In this document: in pieces, positions 48,001 to 59,662 of the stretch
Numbering within the stretch: the stretch's first letter is position 1
How the letters are laid out: every line of letters begins with the position of its first letter
Assembly (NCBI GenBank): GCA_964036155.1
Contig: OZ038423.1
Location: 39,323,249 to 39,387,248 of the forward strand
Length of the DNA stretch: 64,000 nucleotides
Source: Diploscapter coronatus
Lineage: Eukaryota > Nematoda > Chromadorea > Rhabditida > Rhabditidae
Reading direction: 5' to 3'
The notes under the pieces: generated by a model
What the model saw: only the letters and a program-made list of their open reading frames with translations
Told to the model about the DNA's origin: nothing
Database searches by the model: none
Translations under genes and position numbers: made by a program

Positions 48001-51000
48001 TACAACCCATCTCTACCTATTAACTTTCACCTTTCTACAGTAATTCATCTTTCACTTGTTTAGGACTAACAAACAGCGCGAGCTCTAGGCGCGTGTATTT
48101 TATGCGATGAACAGCGTAGCGTTAATCTGCATCTCATAAAAACGCGTGAAGAATTTGTGATGTAAAATATGCAGAGCGGAGCAGTCTAATGCAAGTGAAT
48201 GAAGCCGTTGCGTCATCAAAAGGGGACTTAAGCTTAGGAGGTCGGAGGATAAATGCAAGAAGACAGAGGGATAACAGATAGAGGTGAAGAAGCTAAACAC
48301 CATATCTCTTTGAGAGGGCTTCTTTACTACATCCAAATAATCAAATGGAAACCTAACACGTGTTTTTGTAAGTTGTAAACCGAATTTAGCCTAAATAAGA
48401 TCCATGATAAAGAATCTGCGAATTGAAATTTTGGAAAACTTTGCAAGATTCAGATAAATATCATAGGTTAATCGCTGAATTTCATCTAGGAGTTAATCAA
48501 AATTTATAAAATAAATCATATCACACTAAATTCTTTTATTAAAGTTTTAAGATCAACTAACTTCAGTCTATTTCGGTTATTTTCAAATCTCGGTCAACCT
48601 TTTCGAAATTAGAAGTGATCGTGATTTATCATCAAACTGTTTAGCGCCTTGAAAGCGATAAAAAATTCGACGAAAGACTAAGAACAAATTGATGAGTGTA
48701 GTTTATATCAAATATTATCACTAAAATCTCGAAAAGTCTGCGAAAATTGATTTTTTCAATGATAAACTGCTAGATATCGTTGCAAAATTGCAAAAATAGA
48801 TTAGTTTCCGTTTCATAGAGGTTTGTCTGGATGAAACAAAAGCATGCGTAAAAATGGAAGCCAATGAGATTTTGAGCATAGATAAATTGCGTCATCAAAA
48901 ATGAGTTAGAAAAGAATGTTCTCTTTGTTTAGTATATTTGTAAGGAGAGCTTATTGTAACAATACGCGATATTCTTTACATTAAGGGATAAAATGTCGCA
49001 TTTTACTATAAATGTAAAATTTAGAAAAAAAAAATCATTCATAAGCACAGAACATCGTCAATGAACAAGATATCAAAATCTGAAGATGAAATTTTAACGG
49101 CCTAAAATGATGTTTGTAACAAGTAAATTTTCAGGCATTTGGCAAGCACTATGGCGTGTAAGTAAAAATTTACCATTTTTCTGTTTTCGATAAAATTGCG
49201 TAATTTTCAGTGTGAGCTGTAATGGGTGCAAAGGTTTCTTCAGACGGAGGTACGGTAAAATGTTTTCCATTTTATTTTGCTGACTTTCAAATAACCTTCA
49301 AATCACATTTCTGATATTGACCCACTTTAATCAGCTAACAATTCGGATGATCAAACTGATATTTGATTAGAGTTAGCAGTGGATACTTGAGGATTTATCC
49401 TTTATGCGAGAGTATATTGTATTTAGAAATTTCATTTTTTTCTCCAAAAATTGTGGATGCAGACGAATTTCTGTTAGCTGACTAGCGAATTTGTACCTCT
49501 ACTTATTTGGCGAAAATTGCTTCAGATTTTTCCATTGCAAAAAATCATCTAACCTTTCAACAGCTTTACATTTTCCTACAGAAAGTTTTAACATCGACTT
49601 TTAGAATTTAACTTTCAGGTTCTGTCATTTTCTCTTGCCATAGAATCTTGAATTTTATAAAATTATAAATAATTTTAAAAAAACTGAAACGAATTTATAG
49701 CTAATAAAAAAATATAGCGAAAATCTGCTGTTTCATCTCATTTATGAGAGGTTCTAATCAATCTAATGAATCGCGCTATCTATTGATGATGGAGAGAGAT
49801 TTCATGTTTATTTTTTTCGATTTCAGTGTTTACTTCCTGGTTAACGTACCCGATCTATCAAACGCGTCAATAACTAATCATATAAATTTTGATTCTATGG
49901 CAGATTTATTCTTTGTTTTTATATATCGCGGAAAACCATATCATACTCTTATAAATTTGCTAGCATTACTTTTCTTTCAAGCTGTTTCTTCATGAAACAC
50001 AATCTTACGCTGCCAATAGCGCGCTGGTAAAATCTCGCGATACCTCAAAATTTAGTTCCTCGTTTGTTTCCAGCAGAAAAATGTGGCAATTTTGAAGATT
50101 TCGAGGTTGATATTAGTACGATTTCGCTATATAAATTCTTTTCTTTCTCGAGAAACTTATCATTTTGGCATTGTTTCGAAGACCCAATTTTCTTTATCTT
50201 TATCCAGACGAATATACCTAATTTTTGATGACCTCTTGGAAAGAGCGCAACTTCGTAACATAACGAGATAGTGTGTAAAAGCGAGCGAGCGAGCATTCTC
50301 TTACAATCCCTACCCTATCCTATTCCTGCATATTATTTCGCCTTGTTGCGACGTTGCGCCCTTTCCCAAATCGTCTTTTTGATAAGTTGTCCAAATTAGT
50401 CATTTTTCGCTGGAACTGATACGACTCTACTTTTTGTTAATTTTTAAAGATTCGATCAAATTTTTAGCGATTACCTTCTATCAATCATCACTTTAAAAGT
50501 CTCAAAATTTGAATGAAACCTCGATTTTGGTCAACTGATTTCCACAATTAGGTCAATGCTGCTGGTTTTGGGGAATTCTTTCATTTGTATCTCAAATAGG
50601 TCAACAGTAGGTTGCCCTTGTTTTGTTACTCAAACAAAAGCCCAAGACATCCCGCTCGAGTATTATCTGTTGTTTTTTTTATCACACCACACCTTCGATG
50701 CAAGTTACGAATGTTCTCAGCTATCTCTTCTATATGATAAGATCATCAAAGTATTTCAAAGTTGGTGTGAGAAGGCCTTGAATTTGCTACTCGCGCATAT
50801 AAAAGGTGGTATTTTGGAGACTAAAACTTTTTTACTTTGGGTTGATCAATTTCAAAATTTTTATTCTGATGCGCTAGATTCACCATCCAAGTTTTTTTTC
50901 CAATTATTTTATAGTTACCCTCACAGTACTAATTATTGATCTCACAACATTTTGCTTTATTATCGACCAAAATTTTCACGATTTTCTTCCTCTAAGCGGC

Positions 51001-54000
51001 TTTAAGCTGTAGGAACGCTTTCAAAAGTCAGCAAGGCGCAAGTGAGGGAGACGCGTTTTGAACGACTTTTCTGCGTCAACTTTTCGTCTTTCTCCCATTT
51101 TTTCACCTTTCAACTGCAAACTGACTGATTGTCCTTTATGCTAGCGAACTTTTCGCATTTTCTGTCTTTCCCCATAATATTTTATGATTTTTCTGCTTCT
51201 TTGCTCTCTCATGTTAGCTACCGTAATCCTTTGTTGTCTCTAACTCTCGATGAATACGCCGCTAAATAATGAACACAGAAAAGAGGGGTGTGAAAGGCTT
51301 ACAAAGAGAAGGAATGAGCTACAGACTGCGCGAGCACTTCAAATTGAAGATAGGAGAGAAAATGATGGTCCAAAATTTGCGAGGGAAACTAATTGCTCGG
51401 AAAAATAATAATTTTAGAAAAATGAAGGAATAATTTTCAGCGTCTGGAACAACCGACAGTACCTTTGTCGATTTGAAGGTCAATGCGCTATTGCTAAAGG
51501 TAGGTCGCAAAAATATCTAAAGAAATGAAATTATATATTAACGATATCGTAGCACCATTTTTGCATTGCTGCTTTCGTAGTTTGATTTTACGATGTCGTT
51601 ACGTCAAAGAATTTCATGAAGGAGGCTCAAAAATCGTCGTTAGTTCAAATTTGTACTAATTGTCAAAATTCAGAGCATCGAAACGTCTGTAGAGCCTGCC
51701 GGTTAAAACAGTGCTTTATGGCAGGAATGAATCCTCGAGGTTTGGACAAATAGTAAAAATCATTAAAGTAAAACAAAAATTTAGCCGTCCAATCTGAACG
51801 CGACCGCGCTGAAGATCGTGCCGAAGAAAACGAACAGGTCAACGACTGTGAAGAGGAAGAAATAAAAGAAGGATCTCCTGAGAGGTAAAAGATCGAAAAA
51901 TAAGTGATAATCGTCATGTGATCATTCGTGATTAGGGTCTCCAAGCGGATATGACAAAGTGGGTTTCGAAGTAATTTTTAACAGAAAGGTAAATTGGGCT
52001 GTAAATAAGATTTTTGTGAAGAGAAAATTTGCAAAAATCTATCGCCCAAAATGACATACATTTGGCAAACTTCAAGTGGCCTGTACACGGTTGCATGGGC
52101 ACATTTTGTGCCGATTTTTGGTACACATCCATTTCACATCAGGTCTATCGTCGAACTAGATGGTGCTATTTGAGACATGCTGGGCATTTAGGGTACTTCC
52201 TTCCCAAATTTCCTATTTAAAACTACCAGAAACGCACTTTTGCAAGGGGACGGAGCTCGAGGACCCTACTCATTAGTTATAAAGCTGAAGCCCTCTATCA
52301 CAACGAACAATCAATAATCTTGCACTTCAGATGTTCGATCGAAATCCAAACCGATCCTCCAAGTGTAGCTGCATCTCATATCTCACAAGCAGCTTGCTCC
52401 CTCAGACAAGAATTGCTGCCAAGTCCCGACATCGACCTTATTAAGTAAGATTCAACTTATTTCATCATTTATGAAGAACATAAAGAGTCTAGCAACTAAT
52501 AGAATTATATTAAAATTGAAAAAAATATGCACCAAAACTCGTGTAATCATTCTCAAAATATATCGGAAATGTGCATCGCTCTAACACCATTTTGCTCGTT
52601 TATTTGATCCCTTGTATGATAATGATCTTTCGAAATTATGCAGTGAGAGTTGTCGCAACATTTTCGTATTTGTTCAATAAATGTGGTGAAAAATCTAAGA
52701 ATATTAGTTCACTCATTTGCTAAGGTCATATTGGGTTACGTCTTGTCGTGATTAGGTAAAGCAAACTTGTCAATTAGTTCTTGCGAGTACGTGGGAAAGG
52801 CATACCAGTGAGTCAGTTAGGGGGAGTTGCCGTATGCATAGTTCTTGCTCCCATTTAGTTACCTTTGTTTACCTCCCACTACAAGTTTGCTAACAAGTAG
52901 CTGCTTACAAGAGGATTATGCGCACTTAATAAGGTCATCACTATTTATGCTGAACGTTCTCATTAACTTTTATGAGGGGAAAACAAAATAAGACTTATAG
53001 AATAGTTGCACAAATGAAGGAGGAAAATCAAAAATATCGAATTTGCAGAGCGGCAGAGCAATTAGTCGAAATGCATAAGACGGTTTGTGCTCGATCCGAA
53101 CCGAATGCATCTCATTACGGTAATTTTTCGAAATATCGATATTTGTTAAAAGTGGGTAGTGAACGAGAGATTTCGAATTAAAAATTTCAGTACAAAATAT
53201 CGTTGACTATCTTTGAATCATGTATCGTGAAATAAAAAGCCATTGCTTACTTGTTAGGCCAAAAATTTTAGATAGAGGCAATTCTACAGCCACAGTGACA
53301 TTTGTCAATGCATTCTTCAACCCGACTTTGATTTCTAAGCGAACGCCGGTATGCTAGATTATGTCCTCTTGTAAATGCGATTCAATACTTTTAGATAATT
53401 ACAACAGCAACGAGAATAGCGACTGTGAAGGATGTCTTGCAAGATTGGAGAAGGAGCTTCGCGCTTTTCGCTGATTGGATGCAAGCTTTGCCCGAAATGC
53501 AGCTATTCGACTCGAACGATCAGGTGATTTTAAGCTTTCCATTAAAAAATCATGATTTCATTATTACCGTCAATATAATACGATAAATTTGAGGTAACGA
53601 TTGCGAAGAATCGCTTTGGCCCTTGGTACTGGTGGCTGCTATCGAATTTCTCGTTGGAAGTCGGATGTGACGGCGTTTGCTACATGAATGGATCGTATTA
53701 TCCAAGAATTCCCGAGAATCAGTGCTTGCCTGATAGCAGGTTTGATTGGAATTTATTTTCAGCAAAAATAACGGTTATTTCAGGAACGTCGCCGATAAAA
53801 TGCTGACTACGATGGTAGCTCCACTCATCGATTTGAAGATTGACGAGACGGAAAAGTGCATCATGTTCGCCATAATCATTTTCAGTGACGGTAAGAATTC
53901 ATTCGTTTTTTTTTCTGTGAACTGGAAGAAGTTCAGAAATATCCGAATTATCTTGCGAAGGAAAGGAAACGATTCGTCAAGTCGGCACTCGGTTCGTTCG

Positions 54001-54350
54001 AATGATGCAGAATTATATCAAGAGCAAAAATCCTTCGATGAACAACGCTGAAATCGCTGTTAGGATTGCTAAAATGATGATTCTGTTATCTGCTGCAACA
54101 GTAAGTTCAGTAATTTGCACGTTTCTACATATGCTGTATTTCTAACCCTACTTTATTCGAAGTTTCATTGCGATGCATCATTCAATACTTTTTTTTCGGA
54201 AAATTTCGGATAAATTGTTCCTAAAATGCACAATTTCAGAATCTCGTTTATATGACGAGCGACAACATCCAGCTGAATGACGTGCTGCACGTGGTGCACT
54301 GGGAGAGTTTCTCGGATGACATCATTCAGAAGAGCTACAAGTGCTTCTAA
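45064..54350 (+). CDS. Nuclear hormone receptor (HNF4-like nematode expansion)
   Basis: Ligand-regulated transcription factor. Common exons: 46350-46552, 47175-47248, 49135-49157, 49211-49249, 51441-51499, 51674-51739, 51785-51884, 52331-52444, 53049-53119, 53272-53348, 53395-53523, 53594-53739, 53784-53890, 53937-54100, 54240-54350. Two alternative first exons fit in phase 2: 45064-45290 (glutamine tract, 569 aa in all) and 45883-46064 (acidic/Ser-Pro-rich, 554 aa). The DNA-binding domain starts CVICGD, has the P-box CNGCKGFFRR and continues through EHRNVCRACRLKQCF and GMNPRAVQSERDR. The ligand-binding domain has FALFADWMQALPE and GCDGVCYMNGSYYPR, and the protein ends with VHWESFSDDIIQKSYKCF. 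The domain is interrupted by 1.9-kb and 2.2-kb introns and contains a 23-base exon. The exact nhr number is not assigned. Confidence 0.9.
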
Positions 54351-55510
54351 TGTTTCTGATGAATGAATTACAACACATATTAGACCATAGATGGAGTTTT
54401 CTAGCGTAATTATGAAACGTGCATATTTTGTGCAATGCTAACTATATGACGTAATTGTAAGGTTGTATCCTTTCCATCATCGAATCTTTTAAATTAAAAA
54501 AAAATACAAATTTTGTTTTTGAATTGCATGGCCAACGGTTTTTTTTTATATTCACTCAAACAGTTTCTTAATTGCCATGATATTGTCGGGGCCAATTATT
54601 GTATTTTAGGTATCAGCATAACTTTACAAAACTTTTTTTCTTGAGTTCTAAACAGTATTACTTTGAAAGTAAGGCATCTCGAATTTTTATCATCCATTAA
54701 TTTGTAATTAGTGCCAAACTGCACAACTCATTGCAATTTTATATCTTTCCGATTATGATAATCATGTTGCATATCAAGAAATTTTATTTATTATATGATT
54801 TTTATCCAAATGTTTACGCTTATGCTATCAAATTCAATAAAATTTTGAGAAACAAATCGAAAAGCGTGATAATTCTAAGTGATCATGCATTCTCATTCAA
54901 CGAAACGAATAATTATCCAGAGGAATTGTGTTTTGAATTCGATACGATCGAAAGAAAAGTCGTAAAAATATCGATTCACTTTAAAGGTTTGAATTCCTCT
55001 TCTCAAGATGGACGACGTTACGCAATGTTGCTGATTTGGCAGGCAAATGGATGGAAAGCTTATCAAGAAAAATAAAAGAAAAGGAGATAAGTGAAATTGG
55101 GAAGTTGTGAGAGGAGGGATAGGAGATAAAAGACAAAAAGATAAGGGATAAAGAAGTGGGAAGGCAAAGCGGCAATCGAACAGTCTGATGCCCCCTGCTG
55201 CCTGGCAAGGAAATCTTGATTTTTCCGAGGATAGTTTTTCCCAATTATTTCTCACATTTCACTCGCTCGCAATAACGCTATCCGGTGACAAAATTAATCC
55301 TCTTTTTCATTTTTATAATCATTAGAGGCTAAACGGCTTGAATCCGAATTTCCATTCCAATTTTTTAATAAAAGAACTCATATCTCGATTCCTTCAATTT
55401 TAGACCTGTAATAATTCTGATATAATTCTTGCAACGTGTCTGCATACTATTTCTCCAAATTTTATCTTTGAATTTCAGGAGTAGTTACACTGAATTATCA
55501 TAGTCCCACT
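54351..55510. other. Intergenic region between nuclear receptor and lipase
   Basis: No gene recognised. The left part is AT-rich (3' flank of the receptor). Around 55075-55160 the + strand is purine-rich. The open frame at 54731-55075 has no splice or similarity support. Confidence 0.4.
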
Positions 55511-58500
55511 ATGATGGTTTCGAAAATTTTATTTGTATTTTCTTTATTGATATTCTGTAGCGTAAATGCAACATTTCACCCCGATTTCAAGGTAGGTTTT
55601 TCATTCATTTGAATTTTTGGAAGATAGCGAACTTCAGGAATTTCTAATCAAGATTTATGGAAAAGAGGTAGCGAATCAGCTGGAGAGAAATGATTTGGGC
55701 ACGAACAAAATTGCCAGTTTTGGAGGTGGACCATCGAATAGCAAGTTTGATCGCGAAAGTTTTCAAAACAATCTAAAAACATTGACATTTTCAGACACCG
55801 ACCTGTAATTCTTGTGCATGGACTTGACAGCGACGCTGGATCTTATGCTGAGGCTAGGGAAAAATTTAATAAAGCAGATAGGTTTTTCATCATTGGTTTT
55901 ACTATTTTCTCCCTATTTTATTGACTATTTGGAAACCATAGAACAATGAGATCAAGATTTTATGTTTTATTATCTTGTAGCTTCTAAATGTTCTTGATCC
56001 GAACATCTATGTTTTTATTAACCAATTTCACGAATCCCATCGGAGAAAATCTTCGCAACAACCTATGGACCTGGAATGTCGCCGGTTATCATTACCTCAG
56101 CCATGTCGGAGAGTATGAAATGTGATTACGTAATTCATGTAAGCTTATTTTGTCCACATCGATTAGCTATTTTACTAATTTCGTCGTAGAATCGCTTTTA
56201 GGTCCGCAGAATGATTGACGCCGTTCACCGATATTACAACACAGAAGTCGACATAGTGGCTTACTCGATGGGTAGTCCGCTGGCTAGGAAGGTGGGTTAA
56301 GGAATGATAAATCGACGAAAAGCTTGCCAACCAAACTGGCATAATGCTTCTGAGTCGTAGAAATCTCTTCATACTCACTCTCGATCTTCACGAAATATTT
56401 GGTTCATGAACATCCAATTAGAATTCGTGTCGAAGTATCTGTTACAGTTTTATAACACAGAGTGAAGATGAAAGAATATTGAATTTCATGAGGATAGTCG
56501 TCGAAGAAATCCAATTTCATGTATTTTGAACCTAATTGATCTTACGAAATGAGTCGTTAATCCCATTCTTCTTCAAAAATGACAATGCTTACGCAACGTT
56601 CGTCAAATATTTCTTAATGGACACAATGCCGGCATCTTAGCAGGAAGAAAAAATGAAACCTGTGGGCGATCTGCTATTGCCGCGTCCAGCGTTTTGAAGC
56701 GCGGAAATTCAATTAGCCAAAGGATTTGGCAGGGGAAAGAGGAAATTTGATTAGACGATGCAAACATCGGCAAGCATATGAAATTACTGGCAACAAACAA
56801 AAACTAGGAAAAATATTTCGGTACGAATCAACCTTCATAGAAGTGATATCCATTTGTGGTGATGAGTGCTGACAGATGAAAGTGATCGAAAAATCAACTT
56901 GCCTAATAGAATATCAAAGAAAGCCAGCAGACGGATATTCATAATCTCTTTTTTCTAATACTGGCAACAAAATTGAAGTTAGCTTTTATTGAAAGTCACT
57001 TTCAGGCAATTCTCGGCGGAAAATGCGTGGATGCTGATGTTGATATGGGTGGAGCTCTGACTGATTTCGTCCACACGTTCATCTCTGTAGCAGGAGCCAA
57101 TCGGGGTGCTTTCATTTTTAAATTCTTAAAAAAACAGCAAAAAAAATACCCGTCTTTCAGGATCATACATATGTGAAGTTCCCTTGATAGGTGCTTGCAA
57201 TCTCATCAACGGGCTCCATTGCCATTCAAAATTCATAGATGATATCAACGATCAGTACTCTTCAGGATATATAGCTTTCACAGATTTTCAAATTCAGATA
57301 CTATTATGAGGGCGCCAAAGTTTACAATATTTATTCCGACACAGATCCTATAATTGGGTTATACACATGTGGGTACCAAAGCACGGCGATTTCTGGGGCT
57401 CAGGACATCAGAGTAAGTCGCTTTTTTCCTTTCAATGAATCTCATGATATCGTGAAATGAACAAGCTTATGAAAAGCACGATATTGATATCGGATTTTCC
57501 CTCACACTGATAATAAACTTCCTATGGTGCACGATAAGATGACGTTGCATGAGACTCAATAGCGTAGAAACGACTGAATGACCGTGACTTGCATTCCAAT
57601 CTTAGCTATCCGGATTGACTCATAAGGGCACGATGTTCGACACTTTCAAACGACAAGTCCAGCTTCTGATGCAAGAAAACCAAGTCACTTTGGCAGATGA
57701 GAGGAAGGAAGTGGCGGCATTGAAATTAGCTGACAAGTTGAACTTCAATTGAAAATTTCTAAGAATCTAGAAGTTTTTAGAGAATTGACAGATGCAAAAG
57801 TCAGCTTCCAACGTGATCAGGCTCAATTTAACAATGAAAATCGTCGATATGTGAGAGCTCATCGCAGATGGCTGAGTGGATTGGCATCAGCGGGCAATCA
57901 CGAGCGAAATGGAGACTTCAAACATGCACTGCAGGTTTTAGAATTAATCAGCAAAGAGACAGTTTGAACATTTTCAGAGAGTATCGGCTCAAAATCGACA
58001 ACTGAACAGGCGGTTGAGAAGCATTCAGAAGAATAGCAACGGTGGAAGGAAGCACGAAACGAATGTACAACGATTTGCAAGATTGATTCGGGAAGGAAAT
58101 GAGCAAACTAGAAAGCTCTGGAGAGAATTGAAGTAATCCTGAGTTCTTCATCAAGTTCATATCAAGAAGGATTAGCTTCCAACTTTGCTATCAGTTCAGA
58201 CTAGGAAGAAAAACCTCAAAATTCGTTCCGATTTATTTATGATTACAAGAAAAATTCTTATCAAAACGCAATCTTCAGGCGTCTCCAACAGCTGAATACT
58301 CAAAGTCAACGACGAATAAACAAAATCAAGAGAGCGAATGAAATTGCGAAAAGACTTGAACTGGCCATGCGACGAAGACTTCAGAGACAGCAGGAATTGC
58401 AGAGATCCTACAAGCGACTCCACACATATCCGGCAAATTTGTCGAAGAGCATCCATTTCGAAACAACGACGGAGAAGCCCGACGATAATAGCTTGATCAT

Positions 58501-58845
58501 TTCGAAGCATGCAGGTGAAACCCCGGCAGATCCTGCTCTCAAGAAGGAGCAGAAAGAAAAGGAACTGCAGGTAATTTTTCGAACCAAATAGGACAATCGA
58601 TCCGAAGCTTGAATTTAAACCTCCAACCAAATTTGAATGAATACATTTAGCGTTTTTTCTTCGATACCGAATGAATGATGAAAATCTTTCAGATCATCAC
58701 CAGCAAAATTCTACCTCAGAAAATCAAGGAACTCGTATCGCAATTGGCTACAGAAGTCGAGAAAGAGTCACAAGTATCGAATACGACTGAAATCATCAAG
58801 TCGAAATTCGTGCCTGACATGCAATCGCTCAATACGGATAATTGA
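55511..58845 (+). CDS. Secreted class 2 lipase with C-terminal basic coiled-coil extension
   Basis: Alpha/beta-hydrolase of the nematode lips type. Exons: 55511-55591, 55638-55744, 55795-55881, about 56046-56138, 56202-56291, 57006-57105, 57161-57254, 57298-57412, 57606-57736, 57781-57934, 57978-58132, 58279-58570, 58693-58845; about 550 aa. Signal peptide at the start (SKILFVFSLLIFCSVNA). RPVILVHGLD is the oxyanion strand, TTYGPG is typical of class 2 lipases, AYSMGSP carries the nucleophile Ser (GxSxG with Ala at the first Gly), SVAGANRG follows, and GLTHKGTMFDT probably holds the catalytic His. From about residue 300 the sequence is basic and heptad-like for about 250 residues. The link to it is a 44-base intron at 57737-57780; without splicing the lipase would stop at 57750-57752. 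The 55881/56046 junction does not keep frame with simple splicing, so an exon there is unresolved or the copy is damaged. Confidence 0.75.
56292..57005 (+). other. Long intron in the lipase gene
   Basis: At 714 bases this is far longer than the gene's other introns, which are mostly 40-200 bases. No exon, transposon end or RNA gene was recognised in it. Confidence 0.4.
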
Positions 58846-59662
58846 ACCTACTTCACTACTAATTTATAATTTTATGTGCCCATTTGTAAATCTTGTTGCT
58901 TTATTATGACATGATGAATTAAGTAATAAATCTCTGGCAGACTAAAGAATATTGGATTTTCAGTCAAATCGCGGCAAACTTTCAGACAAGCGACTTTTAA
59001 TTCAATAAAATATTTATGTGAGTATCTTTACTCTTTCGGCTAATAATTATCGCGTTTCGTAAGCTCTTAACTCTAAATATGATACACGTCAATTATGAAC
59101 AGGATGATCCTCATGCCACCAAAGGAAAGCGTTCAATTAGGAAAAAATTAATGCTAAAATAATAATCTTGAAATTTAGCGAACGTTTAAATTCAAAATGT
59201 TTATTTTCAGATAAAGATTACAAAGTGAACCTTCGTTGTTTGCACCATTTTCAGTAGTCTAAGATTCACAATTTGCGATTATAACGCCGCTTCGTGTTGC
59301 TTATCTTTGAAGTTTTGATCTTAACTAATTTTAATCTTCAATTACAGCAAATTAAAGCTGTTCTTTTATCACTACTAATACAGAAACATCTGGAAATAAT
59401 TACTTTTTGCAATTTTTATGCCTATACGAGAAAGGGGTAATTGGCTTGTACGAGAAAAACTTAGACTAAAATTACATTTATCATGCACAAGCAACCTGCT
59501 TTATCGCATTTGCCCAATTATAACGTTCATTAGATTTATGATTTCTTAGCTTTATTCCTCGTTTTTGTATAAAGGAGTCAGATTTTTTTTAAAATTTCCT
59601 TATTCACGTTTGAAATATATTCAAATCCGATAATTTTTCATATTTGTTGTAATTTTAGACAG
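58846..59662. other. Intergenic region between lipase and chemoreceptor
   Basis: AT-rich with no gene recognised. The only signal noted is an AATAAA at 58925-58930. The right part should carry the chemoreceptor promoter. A TTTTAG acceptor at 59657-59658, four bases before the ATG, suggests trans-splicing. Confidence 0.4.
58925..58930 (+). terminator. Putative polyadenylation signal of the lipase gene
   Basis: AATAAA 80 bases after the stop codon at 58845, the expected distance for nematode 3' ends. AATAAA is frequent by chance in such AT-rich DNA. Confidence 0.4.
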
